Assembly (NCBI RefSeq): GCF_047495875.1
Contig: NC_092459.1
Coordinates: forward strand, 38,359,490-38,423,489
Direction: 5' to 3'
Source: Pithys albifrons albifrons
Taxonomy: Eukaryota > Chordata > Aves > Passeriformes > Thamnophilidae
DNA length: 64,000 nucleotides
The position numbers and the translations under genes are program-made. Position 1 is the first letter of the stretch. Every line of letters starts with the position of its first letter. The notes below the pieces were generated by a model. The model ran no database searches and was not told where the DNA came from. It saw only the letters and a program-made list of their open reading frames with translations. Positions 36,023 through 49,364 of the stretch are shown one piece after another.

Positions 36023-39000
36023 GCCCTAGCAGAGTCCCTATTTACCTCTCTCATCTTCAGATTTAGCAAAATCAGGTGTTACAATCCCACTTTATAGATC
36101 TCACATATACATGTGTCCACAACTTAGTGAAATGGCAAGGCTTTTTTTTCTAATGTTTATTTTTTTACATATTCTGATTCTCTTAAATCACTAACTAAAT
36201 AACAGTCAGATGTAAGATGTTTTTTTGGAATAACATAATTTTTGAGGATAAGCAAAGCATGGGTGGTGTGGAAAAATTATGATCTATTTAAATTTAAAGG
36301 TGGTAATAAATCTTCCTTTGTTCTTTTGCAATAATGAAGTAGTTTATTGGCTACAGCTGCAGCTTTTCTTCTAAATTGCAGTATGGCAGAGTATAGGATC
36401 ACTACTTAACAATGAGCAATGAACTTTACACACCTCTAATGACCAGTACCATCAAATCAAGTGTGGCCAACTGAGGCACTAACTTCATTCTCATCCCACA
36501 CCATGTGAAATTCAGATGGAAAAGGAAGGTGATGTAATTTTTTTAAATCCTGAAGTTTTCCAGAAAAAGATCTCAGCAAACCTTTCACACATCATCAGGA
36601 GTAATAATGAAATGCATTAAAACCTACGCTCATTTCTCTTTTGCTCTTTGAAGCAGAAAAGGAGACTAACAAAATAGAGATTTATAACACCTAGAGAGTC
36701 TGTGAAAAATGCAAAATACATATGACTTAAACTGTGTTGGATGGAACACAATATGTTCTAGTAAGAGTATTTTTTTCAATATAAAAGTCATAATGCTTTA
36801 CATAATTGCTGTGAAACGTAAGAACTGGCAAGTGTCAGATTTATCATCATTTTTTTTAAATGAGGAAAAATATGACAAGTAGTCAGTAGCAGGCAGTAGT
36901 GGACCTAAAGCTAGAAATATGTGTGTGAGCAACTGCAATTGAATTCATTGTTCAAAACCACACACAACAGAATGTGCTTCACACTCAGTTGAAATCAGTT
37001 AAGTCACTTCATGGTGACCATAACATCACGAGAAGAAACAAACATCAAGATTTGTTCAAGCAAATATACCTTTCTACTGGAGGAGGTGGGAGTGGTGAAA
37101 CAGAACAAAGTAGGAATATTAATGTGAAAAATATTTCTTTTCCCTAAAATCATAAATAAGGATGAATCCTGATACTGAAGACTGGCAAAAATGTTTAAAT
37201 AGTTCAATCTCATCTGTGTGCATATTTATCATTTGGTTTAATATCTTATCATTTTGTGCTAGTAAGGTATTTTAAGCTAGTATTTGAGACTGTGATCCAC
37301 CAAGAAAATTTACAATATATATAATGGTCACTATATATATCATTTGCCAACTAAATGTGAACTTGCCATGGTAGCCCACCTAGGGAAGGGGCTCTGATTA
37401 ACAGTGTAGATAAACTCAGCCCATTTCTGTGCAAGTAAAGCTGATTAGTTTATCATCTCCAAAGATAATTCATACTCAACTGCTTTGATTTTGCAACAAA
37501 ATGGACAGGATATGTTTACATGATTAGTGACTAGAAGTTATCATCAGTACCTCATTTGCTTTGAGAAACTAGTCAGCTGCTTCTTAAACTGTTTCTAAGA
37601 TGCAAATGAGGCTGTAGGACAGATGTCTTCATTTCATCCAGCTGGCTCACTACCTGACGTTTCTTTTCAACACTTTCATAAAGCAACATGAGTCTTTTGT
37701 GAATCTACCATCATTGCAGCACTATGAAAATCAGCTCCATTATTTTTGACCAAAACAATTTGGTGTGAATTTTTTTTGGCAAATTAGGGAGTATTCATAC
37801 AAATTATGTGACTGACAGATCAATAAAAAATGAAACTTTTTAGGAAGGCATAAACAATGAAGTAACCTTCCCTATTGCAATAGACTGATTCAGAGGAAGA
37901 TACCTGTTTTGAGATTGATTACATGACCTTTACTTGCCCTTTTCAAGATGAAGTTACTTTATTTGCTAAAACTAATTTCACTGGTGATTTCAACTAACTC
38001 ATTAGATTTCTAATTGAAAAAATAAGAGCAAACACACTAAGATCATGTATCAGTTGGGAGACGTTAAACTCCGTAAGGTAATTCTAATAACTGCACTTCC
38101 CAAATTAGTTTATGCAGAAGGACCTAAGATACAGATTTGTTAAGGTTTGCTGTTACCAGAGCCAACCTTCGCTGTTCTTTGAACCTCAGCCTTTCAGATG
38201 TGCATGTAGAGACCGGCAAACACTTACAATAGGGGCAGATCAAGAAATTAATCAACCATATTCTTGCCTAGGATCAGTGATATAATGTAGATGAGCCACA
38301 ATTTCTGATTAAGCCCACTAGATGGCTTGTACTACTTTTCCATTTGCTCAAAAATCAGTTCATCCTGTGAAAGTATATAGTTCTGTTTTCCTTCAGACTT
38401 CCCATTTCCTTAAATTTTCAGAGGAAGATAAAGAAATGTCTAGGATATCTGCTTTAGGCTATGTAAGTTATTTGGCCTAATTCTGATGACTTTGTGAGGT
38501 ACATCATATGCCAAACCCCAAATGTCTTCTGACTTTAAAAATCTGTTTTCAGAAGTACATTATGTTTATGAAGGAGAACTAGTTCAATATAATAGAAGAC
38601 TTTGCTTATGTCTACCATAAATGTTCTGTATTTTGCATTCTGGCAGCAAAATCTTTGCAGTCAGTTTTTAATAGCTGTTTGGAGAGATACATTTATGAGA
38701 TTTCTAAATATATTAAAGTGAAAAAAGAGTGTCTCAACAAGGCAGTTCTTCCCTCATTTTCCCATATAATGGTGCACTTTAAACCCATGATGGATGGTAT
38801 AAAATTATTCTGGAGTCTGAGTAAGTATGACAGTCTCTAAACAAACAGTGTTCTTTTGGAGAGATCATATGTGTTTAAATTGTAATTTCTATAAGAAATA
38901 ACTGATTCTTTAAGACCTCGTATGCTGTGTATTTGGGAATTGTTTTCCTACCTATTGATAAATATCAAAAATGGCTATTTTAAAACAAATTATTTCTAGT

Positions 39001-41505
39001 TAGACTACAATTTCTTCTCTAGTTCAAGAGGCATTTATTACACTGCCAAACACAGTTCAGAAAAAAAGATAGCATTTGAAAACAAGAAGAAAGGAAGAAA
39101 TCAAGAAATAACAATAAGGGAAATTAGTGAAGACACAAGATGTCTGATAAAAGATCTGGTTTTACTTATATAAAACACAGTGTACATTTAACTTGGAGAA
39201 CATGTGCATAAATCACTTGCTTTTCACATTGGTCTTAACAGATGCTTGAATTAAAGGGCTGAAAAGATTCAAGGCTAAAACTCAGAATGTAGAATGTAAA
39301 GGAAAAAAAACAACCAACCAACCAAAAAACAATAAAAACATAAACTGATGATAATGAGTCATATGATGGGTATCCAAGGGAAGCATAGAGAGAAAAGCAA
39401 AATACTTTATTACCTGAAAACATAGAAGGTTCTCAAATAGTTTTCCTTCTAATTATTTATATCTAAATTCAATCATTTCTTTAACCAGCGAAAGTACTTT
39501 GTTCCTCAGTATTGTGATATGTCTCACTTACTTTTAGCTATCCTTGGATTTGGTATCCAGTCTAAGTTGCTTCTTCCAGTTCCTTCTAAGACAATGGGGA
39601 GAGGCAGTAATTTCCTCTGCTGATTTATTTCCTCTGTTTTAAACACCTCTTTTAGAATAGGATGAAATGGCATCTAGAGATACCTCTCTTTCTAAGGACT
39701 ATACTGGAGAAACAGAGACTGCAACTTACACATAGGAATTGAGCAGCGGAGAAACCAAGGTCACACAAAGAATCTGGACCTGAGGAGGATTCAGTGCAAT
39801 ATTCCTGAGTGTCATCAATATACTCCATGTACTAGATCAGCAAAATACAAAATTCATTCCTTACTTTCTCTTTCTCTCTTTCTCTTGCATGATTACCATA
39901 ATTTTAAAAAGTACCTTTCTTCATATGACCAAAAAAAAAAAAAGTGTTGTTGACTGTCTTAGAACCTCTGTCTTAGAATTTCTTTTTCATAAAAGGAAAC
40001 AATTCTTAAAAACAAGAGTGAAAAGTACAGTCTTATTACCAGAGGAAGTGAACTGTCTAATGACTTATGGACAAAAATAAGGAAATAAATTAATAATTAA
40101 ACAGGAACAACAAAAGCCCCATACAAAGGCGGTTTGGTTGAGCAAAACTTATGTCAAGAGATGGAAACAGGCATTTTAACTTTTTATGCAGACAGATTGA
40201 ATACCCAAAAGACACACAAAGAAGAATTTTCTTCGGTAGAAAAAGGTTTATCTCATCTGTCATACCTGTAATCCATCTGTCACTGAAGAAACAACCAGAA
40301 AATTTCAGCCAAAATGATTCAGACATTTCTAGGAACAAGTGAAGTGAAAACATTTTCTTTGCCTATGTTAAAAATACTCTGGCAGATTTTTTTTGAGGAT
40401 GCTTAGCAAGTCTCATTTCAGGGTGACAAGGTATGCATTGCTGACTGATGGAGATGATCTTTGTGTCTTAGACGTGTCTTTACTACTGCTGAAAATCCAT
40501 CAGTGTGAAGTCAGACTGCTTCAGATCTGGACAAAAGAAGAAAAAAAACCTGCAGAAGTTTCATAGGTATTCTGCTCCACAAAAAATAGAAGAAGGAAGG
40601 TGAAGGAAACTGCTTGACATTTCCACACTCTGCACTGTTCGATTTTGCCATTCATTCTCTAATATCTTGTCTTTATATTTGTGACTGTGAGCATACTTAC
40701 ATGTGTGTGTGTGATTGTGTTGTGTTTCTGACACCGGTATTTATTTGGTTGTTTGGGAAAGAAATAAAGCTTTCTCTTTGATGTGTACAGAAACAGGCAT
40801 CTGAGGTGTTATTGATGCAAAACTAGATATGTCCAGGAGCAGTAATATTTTCCTAAAAGGTATCTGTTATGTTTTATTGAAATTACCATGCCCCAATTTG
40901 TTTATTCAGGGCATACTTCTACGTTTGGGTTTTTTTCTGTAAATATTGACAGGAGTTCATTTTTCCCTTATGCACACATGCATTAACAGGAAATGAAAGC
41001 CCCACCAGTATTCTTGGTACATTGTTTGAAATACGTAATATTCTGTACTGTGAGTTTAAAGAATAGTGTTTGAAGAGTGCAAAAACGGCACAGAAGAAAA
41101 CTCAGCATATTGCATACAAACCTATTTCAACTCAAATGGGCTGTGAAAGCATTTTAGAGCTGTCTGTTCCATTGTAAAGAATTGTGATATTTTAGAAAAA
41201 ATACAACTTTCTATGAGGCATCTTTATACTTCCTTGTCCAGTAACTGTAACACAACTCAGAAGCCAGTCCTAAACCAACTTCAGGTTGATCAAAGAGAAG
41301 AAAAGGAACAAAAGAATTACTTAAATGTAGAACATTCTCCAAAGATGCCTTTATTTATTGCAAAAGGATCAAATAACAGAAAGATCAGAAAATTCCTTGT
41401 ATTTAGTGGTAAGGCTGGCCTGTTATTGACAGAAGCTGACCCTATCATTTTCATTAAATGAAATGAGAGGAGATTAGCAACTGGAGAAGAATTTACAGGT
41501 ATCTT
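36023..41505. other. Gene-free AT-rich DNA
   Basis: No gene or recognisable transposon. Minor simple repeats are present: CCAA/A-rich at about 39301-39340, (CTTT)n-like at 39863-39886, A13 at 39931-39943 and a TG-rich run at about 40699-40722. The longest open frame is 87 codons and unrecognised. Confidence 0.65.
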
Positions 41506-41518
41506 CCCCCCCCCCCCC
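41506..41518. repeat. C13 homopolymer
   Basis: Thirteen consecutive C residues on the plus strand. It is the longest C run in the window and a likely site of length variation or sequencing error. Confidence 0.95.
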
Positions 41519-43577
41519 GCCATCCTAATCTTTGGCTAAGGAAATGAGAGGAAAATAACTGCTGGTAAATCCGGACATCACGTGCTTCTCTTCTGAAAGG
41601 ATCAGGAGACCAACGTCTGAAGTTCCGTTACCGTGTCCAAAATATTGTGTGTCCTGGCATAGTTCAGTAGCCTCACTGATCCCTACTCCCTCCAGTACCT
41701 GGAATGTTTTATTATACAATATTATCATTGCCACAAAGCCAAACAAGTTGCTTTTTCAGATTAAAACTACACTCATCCCTCTGAGTTGATGCACAGAAAG
41801 GGTTCAAACAAGAGTGTGAACAGTAGATTCATATACAGCCATCTCATTAATGTGTCCCACATTAACTGAATGGAGATAAAAATGAAATGTATTTACTTAT
41901 TCTCATCAATAAACCCCTGAATAAATTTAATTCTTGTATTTTTACTAATGTTTTTGGATTACTAAGCTTTGGTTTTGAGTTTTCAGTATTTTTCTTCTTT
42001 TAAGCATGCTCTTCAGGTTTTTTTTCCTCCTATTACATTTGTCCTTTTGTTTGTTATTTTCCCCTTTGAGAGCCATAAATGCTGTTTCATTTGCAGTACT
42101 GAACCGTTTAAGATAGCTCAGTCATACTGCTCAATCTAGGCAAGATACTTGGTTCTTATTAGCCTGAATGTATCATGAAAATGTCCGGTTTTAAATATTT
42201 TATTTTAAAATTTTAAAATAGCCACATAACCAGGGATCTCTAGGAAGATGCAGATTTCTTCTGTATTTCTGCAGTCCTAACAAAAGATAGTTTGATTGTT
42301 AACACACATGATGCAACTTTTATAAGCAACATTTCTAAACATGTTAGGCTACATAACCTTTTCCTGTTTATAAACTATGTATTGCCTTATAATGAAGGAA
42401 AAGAAAAAAAAAAACAAAAATGAAAATGAGGAGGGGAGATGTCATTAAAAGACAACTCTCTTATCTGCCTCTTAATTCCTTGAATCTGAGGCTGCAATTT
42501 CCCTTCAGAAGATGAAATACTTTGAAATGGCTCTGCTAATTTGAGTGGAATATCAGTACCTTCATCAAATAATTGCAGTACTACTTTGCTGGGCAGGCAT
42601 GACAAGTCTTTAAGGAATTGAGCTTGCAACCTGAATATCTAAGGCATCTGGAAACACAAATAATCCAATGGACAGTTAAAAATCTACATGAACTGAGGTG
42701 TGGGACCATCACATTTGCATGCATATTTAATTCCAAGGTTAATGAGGTGTGGAGAATTAAAGCAGTTTCTTTTTTAGTTATTATGCTAAAAACAATATGC
42801 TCAAAGCCTTGACTAGCTGTATTCTTTACATTTTATTTCAGTTTTCAAAATATAGCTGCCCTCAGCATGTATAAAATAACTCACTAAGAAGTCATCTTTG
42901 AATGTATTTTCATATTGCAGGTAATCAGAATATAGTGGAAATTTTTGGCAACTTATGGCAGAGAAGATAGGGAACAGGATCACTGGGATGTGATGATGTG
43001 AGTAGTTCTAATGAAATGCCACTAAAGCCACTAACCATTTAGAATGGAAAACAGACTCAAGGGAACTAGTGTTTCACTCATGGCAAAGCTTGATTTTCTG
43101 GCTCACTAGATGACAGCCACAGGGGTGGTGTTATGTCTACCTGAAACACACTGCTTCACTCTGTTCTTCCTCTCTATTCCTTTTGAACTATCAGGATTAT
43201 AAAGACAGCTGTTTTGTGTGGCATAATTCACAGTGTGTCCTTTTCTTAAAATGCAGTATTACATTTACATTAACATTTCCAGTTAATAATTGTGGGTTTG
43301 AGAAGACAGTAATATTCTTCAAAGTACTCTTTCTCTTGACATACTGTTGTATACTCAGCTGCAGACTAATTACATATTTTTTCATGTAAGTAAAGTGGGA
43401 GCAAATGAAAATGCTCAATATAAGTAGCTCTCTGCCTCATACAGCCTCATACTGACTCAGAAGACTGAGGATCAGGACATGATGTAATGTGGCAGGAAAC
43501 AAATATATTAGGAAAAATATCACAGCCCTTAAATACAGAAATGACACAAATCTTGTTCTGGGGATTATACTTAAATT
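41519..43577. other. Gene-free DNA, locally CpG-bearing at the left end
   Basis: No gene called. The first 140 bp carry several CpGs, including a CACGTG word at about 41579, in an otherwise CpG-poor region. A 73-codon minus frame covers it but has no recognisable domain. The rest is AT-rich unique sequence. Confidence 0.6.
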
Positions 43578-43755
43578 ATCACAGAAAGTCTGAGTTTGGA
43601 AGGGACCACCTGGACTTCACCTAGTCCATTCCTCCTCCACAGACCAGGGTCAACAAGAGCAGGTTGCTCAGCAATGTGGCCAATTGGTTTTTGGGTGTCT
43701 CCAAGGATGGATACTCCATAACTTCTCTGGAATGCACGTTAATCATTGTCAATCT
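43578..43755 (-). mobile_element. CR1 LINE 3' end, minus strand
   Basis: From an ATCACAGAA-type terminus at 43578, the plus strand follows the reverse complement of the CR1 3' UTR. It has a TTTGGAAGGGACCACCTGG block, a CTAGTCCA block, a GAGCAGGTTGCTCAG block and a CTCCAAGGATGG block, ending near 43755. Only about 180 bp of the 3' end remain, as is usual for 5'-truncated CR1 insertions. Divergence is clear but the order is intact. Confidence 0.88.
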
Positions 43756-45385
43756 GTAGTATTATGTTTGTCAATCAGCAGAAGTTTGATCAGGTCAAGA
43801 AAGCAGGATTCATGCTCTGTAAATGATGGAAGTTAATTCATTCAAATACGCTGGCAAAATCTCTACATTTAAACTTAGGACGCTTTTATTTCTTTTTTTT
43901 TTCAATCTTTTTCACCCATTTCACAGTTTAAGGCAGAATTAAGAACAAAAATATAAACTTTATCAACTCCTGATCAAGTAACAGAGTACCAAAAGCAAAC
44001 AATCTTCAGCATTACTGGGTGTCTAGTAAATTCATTTAAGAACTGTAGTTTGGCTTGCTAAGCTGGACAACTCAGATAGGGTTTAGAGTTGCATATCTGA
44101 TCTAGAAAAATTATTTTTTTCAAACTGTGTCCACCATTTGTTTGTGTTAATGATTTTTTTTGTTTTGTATTTAATCTTTGAGCAACAAAACTTTTCTTTG
44201 TTATTCATCATTTTAATAATATTTACACAAAATTGTCAGCAACATCTTTCAAAATTGATCATATTATGTAGTTATACAAATCTGCTCTCAATAATAAGAA
44301 GGAATGGATAGGGTTAGCTGTTGATGAATGAGCTGGAGTTTAGTTCAGGGAAAATAATCAAAGACTAAAGTTTTTCATGAAAAACAGCACCTGCAACTTA
44401 ATGGTTACAGTAGTTATTATTCTACATATTTAAATAGAAGAATTCTCTCAAATGAAAGTAAATTAACAAGAAATCTTTTTGGAATTTACAGAATTGTGCT
44501 TACTTCAGTGAACTTTTGATCGGTTTGCCATTTCTTAAGAAGAGCTTATAAACTCCAAACTACAGCTTCAAAACTAAACCTTCTGAGCTTCCCATCTGTA
44601 GCTCTCAGAGTCAGGCCAGCATGAATCACAAGGAACCAATTACTGCAAAGTGTTGCCATGCCAGCAGTGGCATTCACTTTTCTTTAATATTTTCACTAAC
44701 CTTATTTCCCCTGTGAGCAAAATAGCTCCTGCTATTTGTTCAGACTTGGAGGCCTTGGTAGGACTAGTTGTCAGACAGCCTGGGCTCCTCTTGCTAATTT
44801 CAAGCTCTATTGAGCAGTACTGTCATGGCAAGACTATCAGTCAGTGTTTAGGAACAGCCCCAGCAAGATGTGGGGGAAAAAAAAAGAAAGAAAAAATTAA
44901 GGAAATATATAGATTTTGCTTATCAGGGAAAAAAAAATTAGTTTTTTATGAAAGAATTCACTGTTACTCACTACTTTAAAAAAAGATGACCAGAAGACAC
45001 TGAACAGTACCAGTTGCCCACATATGCTAACACATGGTATAGGTTCAATTAGGATTATTAGAATTGTAAAGAATACCTGAATGAGAATAATTTAGTCTAC
45101 TGAAATTACTAATTCTGCAATATCAAAGTAGAACTCATCTGAGCAACATTGGTACAGAAAGACAAAGATAAATTTAGAAATAAGGAGAATGGCATAGTGA
45201 TGTAAAATATACCTACCACAGGCCACTGACCACAGTCAAGCCACATCTCTTTTCTTCCTTTTATTTTTAATTTTTATAAGGGTCATAAATTATATGTGGT
45301 ACTATTGTCCACAGAGAAAGTGTGCAGATATCCTGAGCCATTGGCAAATACTGTCATTAGGGGGAAACATCTCCTAGCAAGAGGA
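43756..45385. other. Gene-free AT-rich DNA
   Basis: No gene or recognisable transposon. The 109-codon plus frame at 44650-44979 is the longest here. It starts in slightly GC-richer sequence and ends in an A-rich Lys/Ile stretch. It matches nothing I know, and I do not call it. Confidence 0.6.
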
Positions 45386-46116
45386 TATCAAGTTCCATAA
45401 GGGGAAGTGCAAAGCCATGACCCTGGAAAGAAATAAGCCCATGCACCAGTAAATGCTGAGAAGCCAAGCAGCTGAAAGGCAGATTTGCAGAAAAGGACCT
45501 CAGAGTCTAGTTGGACAGCAAGTTGAACATGATCCAGAAATGTGCCCCCACAGCTGAGCAGGATAAAAGCATCTGTAATTCCATTAGGTGAAAAGCATTG
45601 TTACAGGCTGAGGGAGGTGACCTTTTTACTTTACTCCTCACTAGTGAGACACCTGAGGTGCTTGGTTCAGGTCTCCACTTCCCAGTGCATGAGAGACATG
45701 GATAAACTCAGGCAAATCCAGCAGTCATGTGGAACTGATAAAGGGACTGGCGGAACTGACATACAAGAGACTGAGAGGGCTCAAGGGGATCTGAGCAAGT
45801 TATGTAAATACCTGACAGACATGAGGTAAAGAAGACAGAGAGAATTCTCCTGTTGGTGCCCAATGACAGGACAAGAAGCAGTGGGCAAAAGCCAAAACAC
45901 AGGAATTACTTTTTGAACATAAGAGTTTTGTTACTGTGATGGTGACTGAGCACTGGAACAGGTGGATCAGAGATGTTGTGGAGTCTCAATCCTTGAATAT
46001 ATTGAGAAACCCTACTGAGAAACCTCCTGGTGGACTCTGTTTTGAGCAGCGGGATGGATTTTTTATCTCCCGAGTTCCCTTTCTACCTTGACTGTTCTAG
46101 GATTCTGTGATTCTAT
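45386..46116 (+). mobile_element. CR1 LINE 3' region, plus strand, with 8-bp tail
   Basis: About 730 bp follow the CR1 3' part in sense orientation. Landmarks are AAGTGCAAAGCCATGACCCT near 45404, CCCATGCACCAGTA near 45439, ACAGGACAAGAAGC near 45868, and GACTGAGCACTGGAACAGGT near 45943. It ends in GATTCTGTGATTCTATA at 46101-46116, which is two copies of the CR1 terminal ATTCTRTG motif. The insertion is 5'-truncated. Small indels and substitutions show it is old. The 95-codon frame at 45542-45829 lies inside it and is not a gene. Confidence 0.93.
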
Positions 46117-48641
46117 AAAAGGCTGAAAATATTCAGCAAACAAGATCTGACTAGATGAAAAAGAATATCCCGAACTTCCAGAGCAATCTGGTGAAATGAT
46201 GAAGTAAACAATAATATGACATAAATTGAGTGGATAGACAGATGTGTCTGTGACGACAACAGTAGGAGTATGCTGACTTAATACAGCAAAGAACCTCATG
46301 GTCTAGACAGTTCTAAAATGGAAATAAGGGTCATGGCTTATATTTGTAACATGACAGGGGACAGGAGAATAAATATTCTGGAGCCAAAATTAAATGAACA
46401 GGTGAGAAGTAAAAGACCAAGACTGATGAAAGTCATACATCAGTCTGGATGGACTGAGTTTCAATTCCTATCTAAGACAGTTTTGTTGGAAAAATATAAT
46501 CAAACTCCATAGAAATTTGAAAAAGTCTTGTCAAATAAGTGGACATCTGTTTCATGAAACTCTGTTATTTCAGATGAGCTACATCTAAGCGAAAAAAGCC
46601 ATGATGCTGAAACTTATGGGGAACTTTTACACTAAGTTCTATGAGAAAGTTCAGAGTTGCAGATCACACATCCCATTGAAATAGACTTGTTGAGTAAAGA
46701 GGAATAAGGATCTTACAAAACAATTAAGAACTAGAAAGCCAAGTTTATTTTTGAAAAATAAAACTCCTTTTCAGGATATCATATATGAGAAGACAATCAT
46801 CCCAAGAGGAAATGTGCACATTAATTTATTTAAATGTTTGAAGTGTGAAGCATAAAATAGGTGAATTTGGATGCCTGTTTTCCAGTGAGGACAGTAACAG
46901 ACTAACGAATTTAGAGAAAGTTAGTCTTTCAAATTTGTCATGCCAGGTTACAAATTACTTGAGCAGGCTAGACAAAAGTTTTGGCTAAAGTAAATAGTAA
47001 TAAGCCACGTGACTAAAAAAGTAATAATAATTAGGAAAAAAAAAAGAAAATGTTGCATAAACAGAATTATATTTAAACTCCTATTAGCTTTCAGATACTA
47101 ATTGTGACTAAGACAAAAAAAAAGAAAAGCTGCAAGAGCAGTAAACACTGTAGTGACAAGAACTTATAGTTATTTCCATGAAGATTAAAATAGACATCTG
47201 AATAAGTGGCATCAGATCAAACTTCAGATCATGGAAGTTACTTTCTTAGACTTCACTTTCTTGAAACTGTTAATCAGAAAGCCTGCTCTAGGAAGTAAAT
47301 AATTCTTGCAAGATGTGCATTGGACTTGTTTCAGAATGTATCTTTCAAAAAACCTTTCTAAGGGTGATACACTTTCATTCAAAACTACAGCAGAAGTAAA
47401 ACATACACACAAAATAAACCACTACAGATATGTTCACTTTTAAAAAGGGAAAATATGCAAAATTAGAAAACTTGCTAAAAGTAATCTAAAAGAACCTTCC
47501 AAATAACAAAAGTTCTTTGCAGACTATAGAGTTTTGTTCAAGACATGTTATTAAAGAGACAACGTAACTATCTAATCAGTTTGACTGAAGAATAAAAACA
47601 GTAGAGAATAAAAATTAAACAGTTAAAAAAATAACAGGAGTAGACGGTTATATTTCAGATAATGAGTATTGTGTCCAGATAAGGTGACTGGAAAAGAAAT
47701 AAGCTCTGGCATATTAAATCTGAGACTTTAATAAGCCAAAAAATTACTTTGAAGAATGATTTGCCAAAGGCATGAAATTATTAATTAGGTGTTTTCGAAC
47801 ACGTTAGAAGCAAAATACTTGACACAAAGTCCTCAGGGTCAATAGCAAAAGAAAGATTCTTAATATAGGAAAGGAACAATACCATGGTGGAAAATCTGAA
47901 GCAGTGATTTGCATCACTTTTCACTACAGAAAAACTAAGGAAAAGTACCATGTGGAAGCTTTTCCTCACAGGAAATATCTTGGAGCAACAGTGTAAAATT
48001 ACATTGTCAGATGAATACAGGAACAAATAAATAAACTAAATAGTAACTTCATGCAAAATCTAGGTAGTATTTAATTCTAAACATTAAAGGAACTCAGAAT
48101 TAAAAATTCTTTAACTAGTAATTGGTTTATAGGCTAACAATTAAATTAGCTGGAGAGCTGCAGAATGAATGGCTAAAATTGTGGCAACTTTGAAAAAGTG
48201 CTTCAGGGCCAGTCAAACTATTACAGACTAATAGGTTGGATTTCAGAAGTAGGTTAATCATTTAAATTTCTCATAAAGAACAGAATAAGTAAATATTCAA
48301 TTAAATAAGCTAAGATCGAGAAAGAAGAAGCACAGCTTTTTTGGACAGAAAATATGTTTCACAAACTTATGAGAGTACTCTGAATTAGTTTTCAAGATTG
48401 CAGAGTGATGATCCATTTTTTAAATACACTAAATATCCAAAATCTTTTACAAAGGAAGTATCAAGAGAAGAAAAAGCTGATTTTGCATATACAGCATGAT
48501 AAAAAAAATGAAATTTGACTGTGAAAAGATGCAGGGACATTTCATAGTATAATAAGATAATAAATCATTATAATGTACAAGCCCACAAATAAACCAGTAT
48601 TAGGTATTAATGCACAATCATGTATTCCATGTTAGCTGTTG
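46117..48641. other. Gene-free AT-rich DNA
   Basis: No gene or recognisable transposon. A-rich stretches occur near 47035-47050 and 47115-47125. Open frames are 81 codons or fewer and unrecognised. Confidence 0.65.
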
Positions 48642-49364
48642 TAGAATCATATAATCATTTAGGTTAGAAAACTCCATTAAGATCATTGAGTCCAACTGTT
48701 AACCTAGTACTGCCAAATCCACCACTAAACCATGTCCGCAAGAGCCACATCTATGCATCTTTTCAATACCTCCAGGGATTGTGACTTCACCACTTCCCTG
48801 GGCATTCCATTCTAATGCTTATCAAATCTTTCCATGAATATTTTTTTCCTCATATTCAATCTAAACCTCCTCTGGTGCAATTTGAGGCCATTACCACACT
48901 TGTCCTGTCACTTGCTCCATCTGGCTCCTTTTCGGTATTTGTAGAGGATGATAAGGTCTTCCTTGAGCTTCAACTTCTCCAGCCTAAACAATCCTAGATA
49001 ACTCAGCAGCTCCTGATGAGACTTGTGCTCCAGATACTTCATCAGTTCTGCTGCCCTTTTTTTGTTCAACCAGGCTGGTCTTGTTCCCCACCAGTTTATA
49101 TTTCAGCACATGGGGATGGCCTGCTCCTGAGCCTTTAAGATTTCCTTCTTAAAGGATGTTCAGGCTTTCTGGACTCCTTTGCCCTCCAAGACTGCCTCAC
49201 AAGGGATTCCCTCAGCCAGTCTCACTAACAGGCCAACATCCGCCTTCTGGAAATCCCCCTTTTTAGTTTTTGAAGAACTGAAAACTTGATCATTTCACAA
49301 TCATTATGCCTCAGATGGGTCTAACCATCAGCTCACCCACAAGTCCTCTGTGTGCAAATAACAG
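48642..49364 (-). mobile_element. CR1 LINE, minus strand, with large internal deletion
   Basis: The 3' terminus lies at 48642 with TAGAATCATATAATCA, the reverse complement of the CR1 8-bp tail. The 3' UTR then follows in order (GTCCAACTGTTAACCTAG near 48690, CCACCACTAAACCATGTCC near 48719, CTCCAGGGATTGTGACTTCA near 48770) to about 49057. There it jumps into ORF2: 49062-49364 matches the stretch running from the linker back to the C-terminal end of the endonuclease. The blocks are a TTCAACCAGGCTGGTC block, a TTTCAGCACATGGGGAT block, a TGGACTCCTTTGCCCTCCA block and a CACCCACAAGTCCTCTG block. All of RT is missing. It could be one deleted element or two same-strand fragments that abut. Confidence 0.9.

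Noticed and set aside
44650..44979. 109-codon plus-strand frame
   Set aside because: There is no recognisable domain, the C-terminal half is A-rich low complexity, and there is no support from context.
45542..45829. 95-codon plus-strand frame
   Set aside because: It lies wholly inside the 3' region of a CR1 element and does not match a CR1 protein reading frame.
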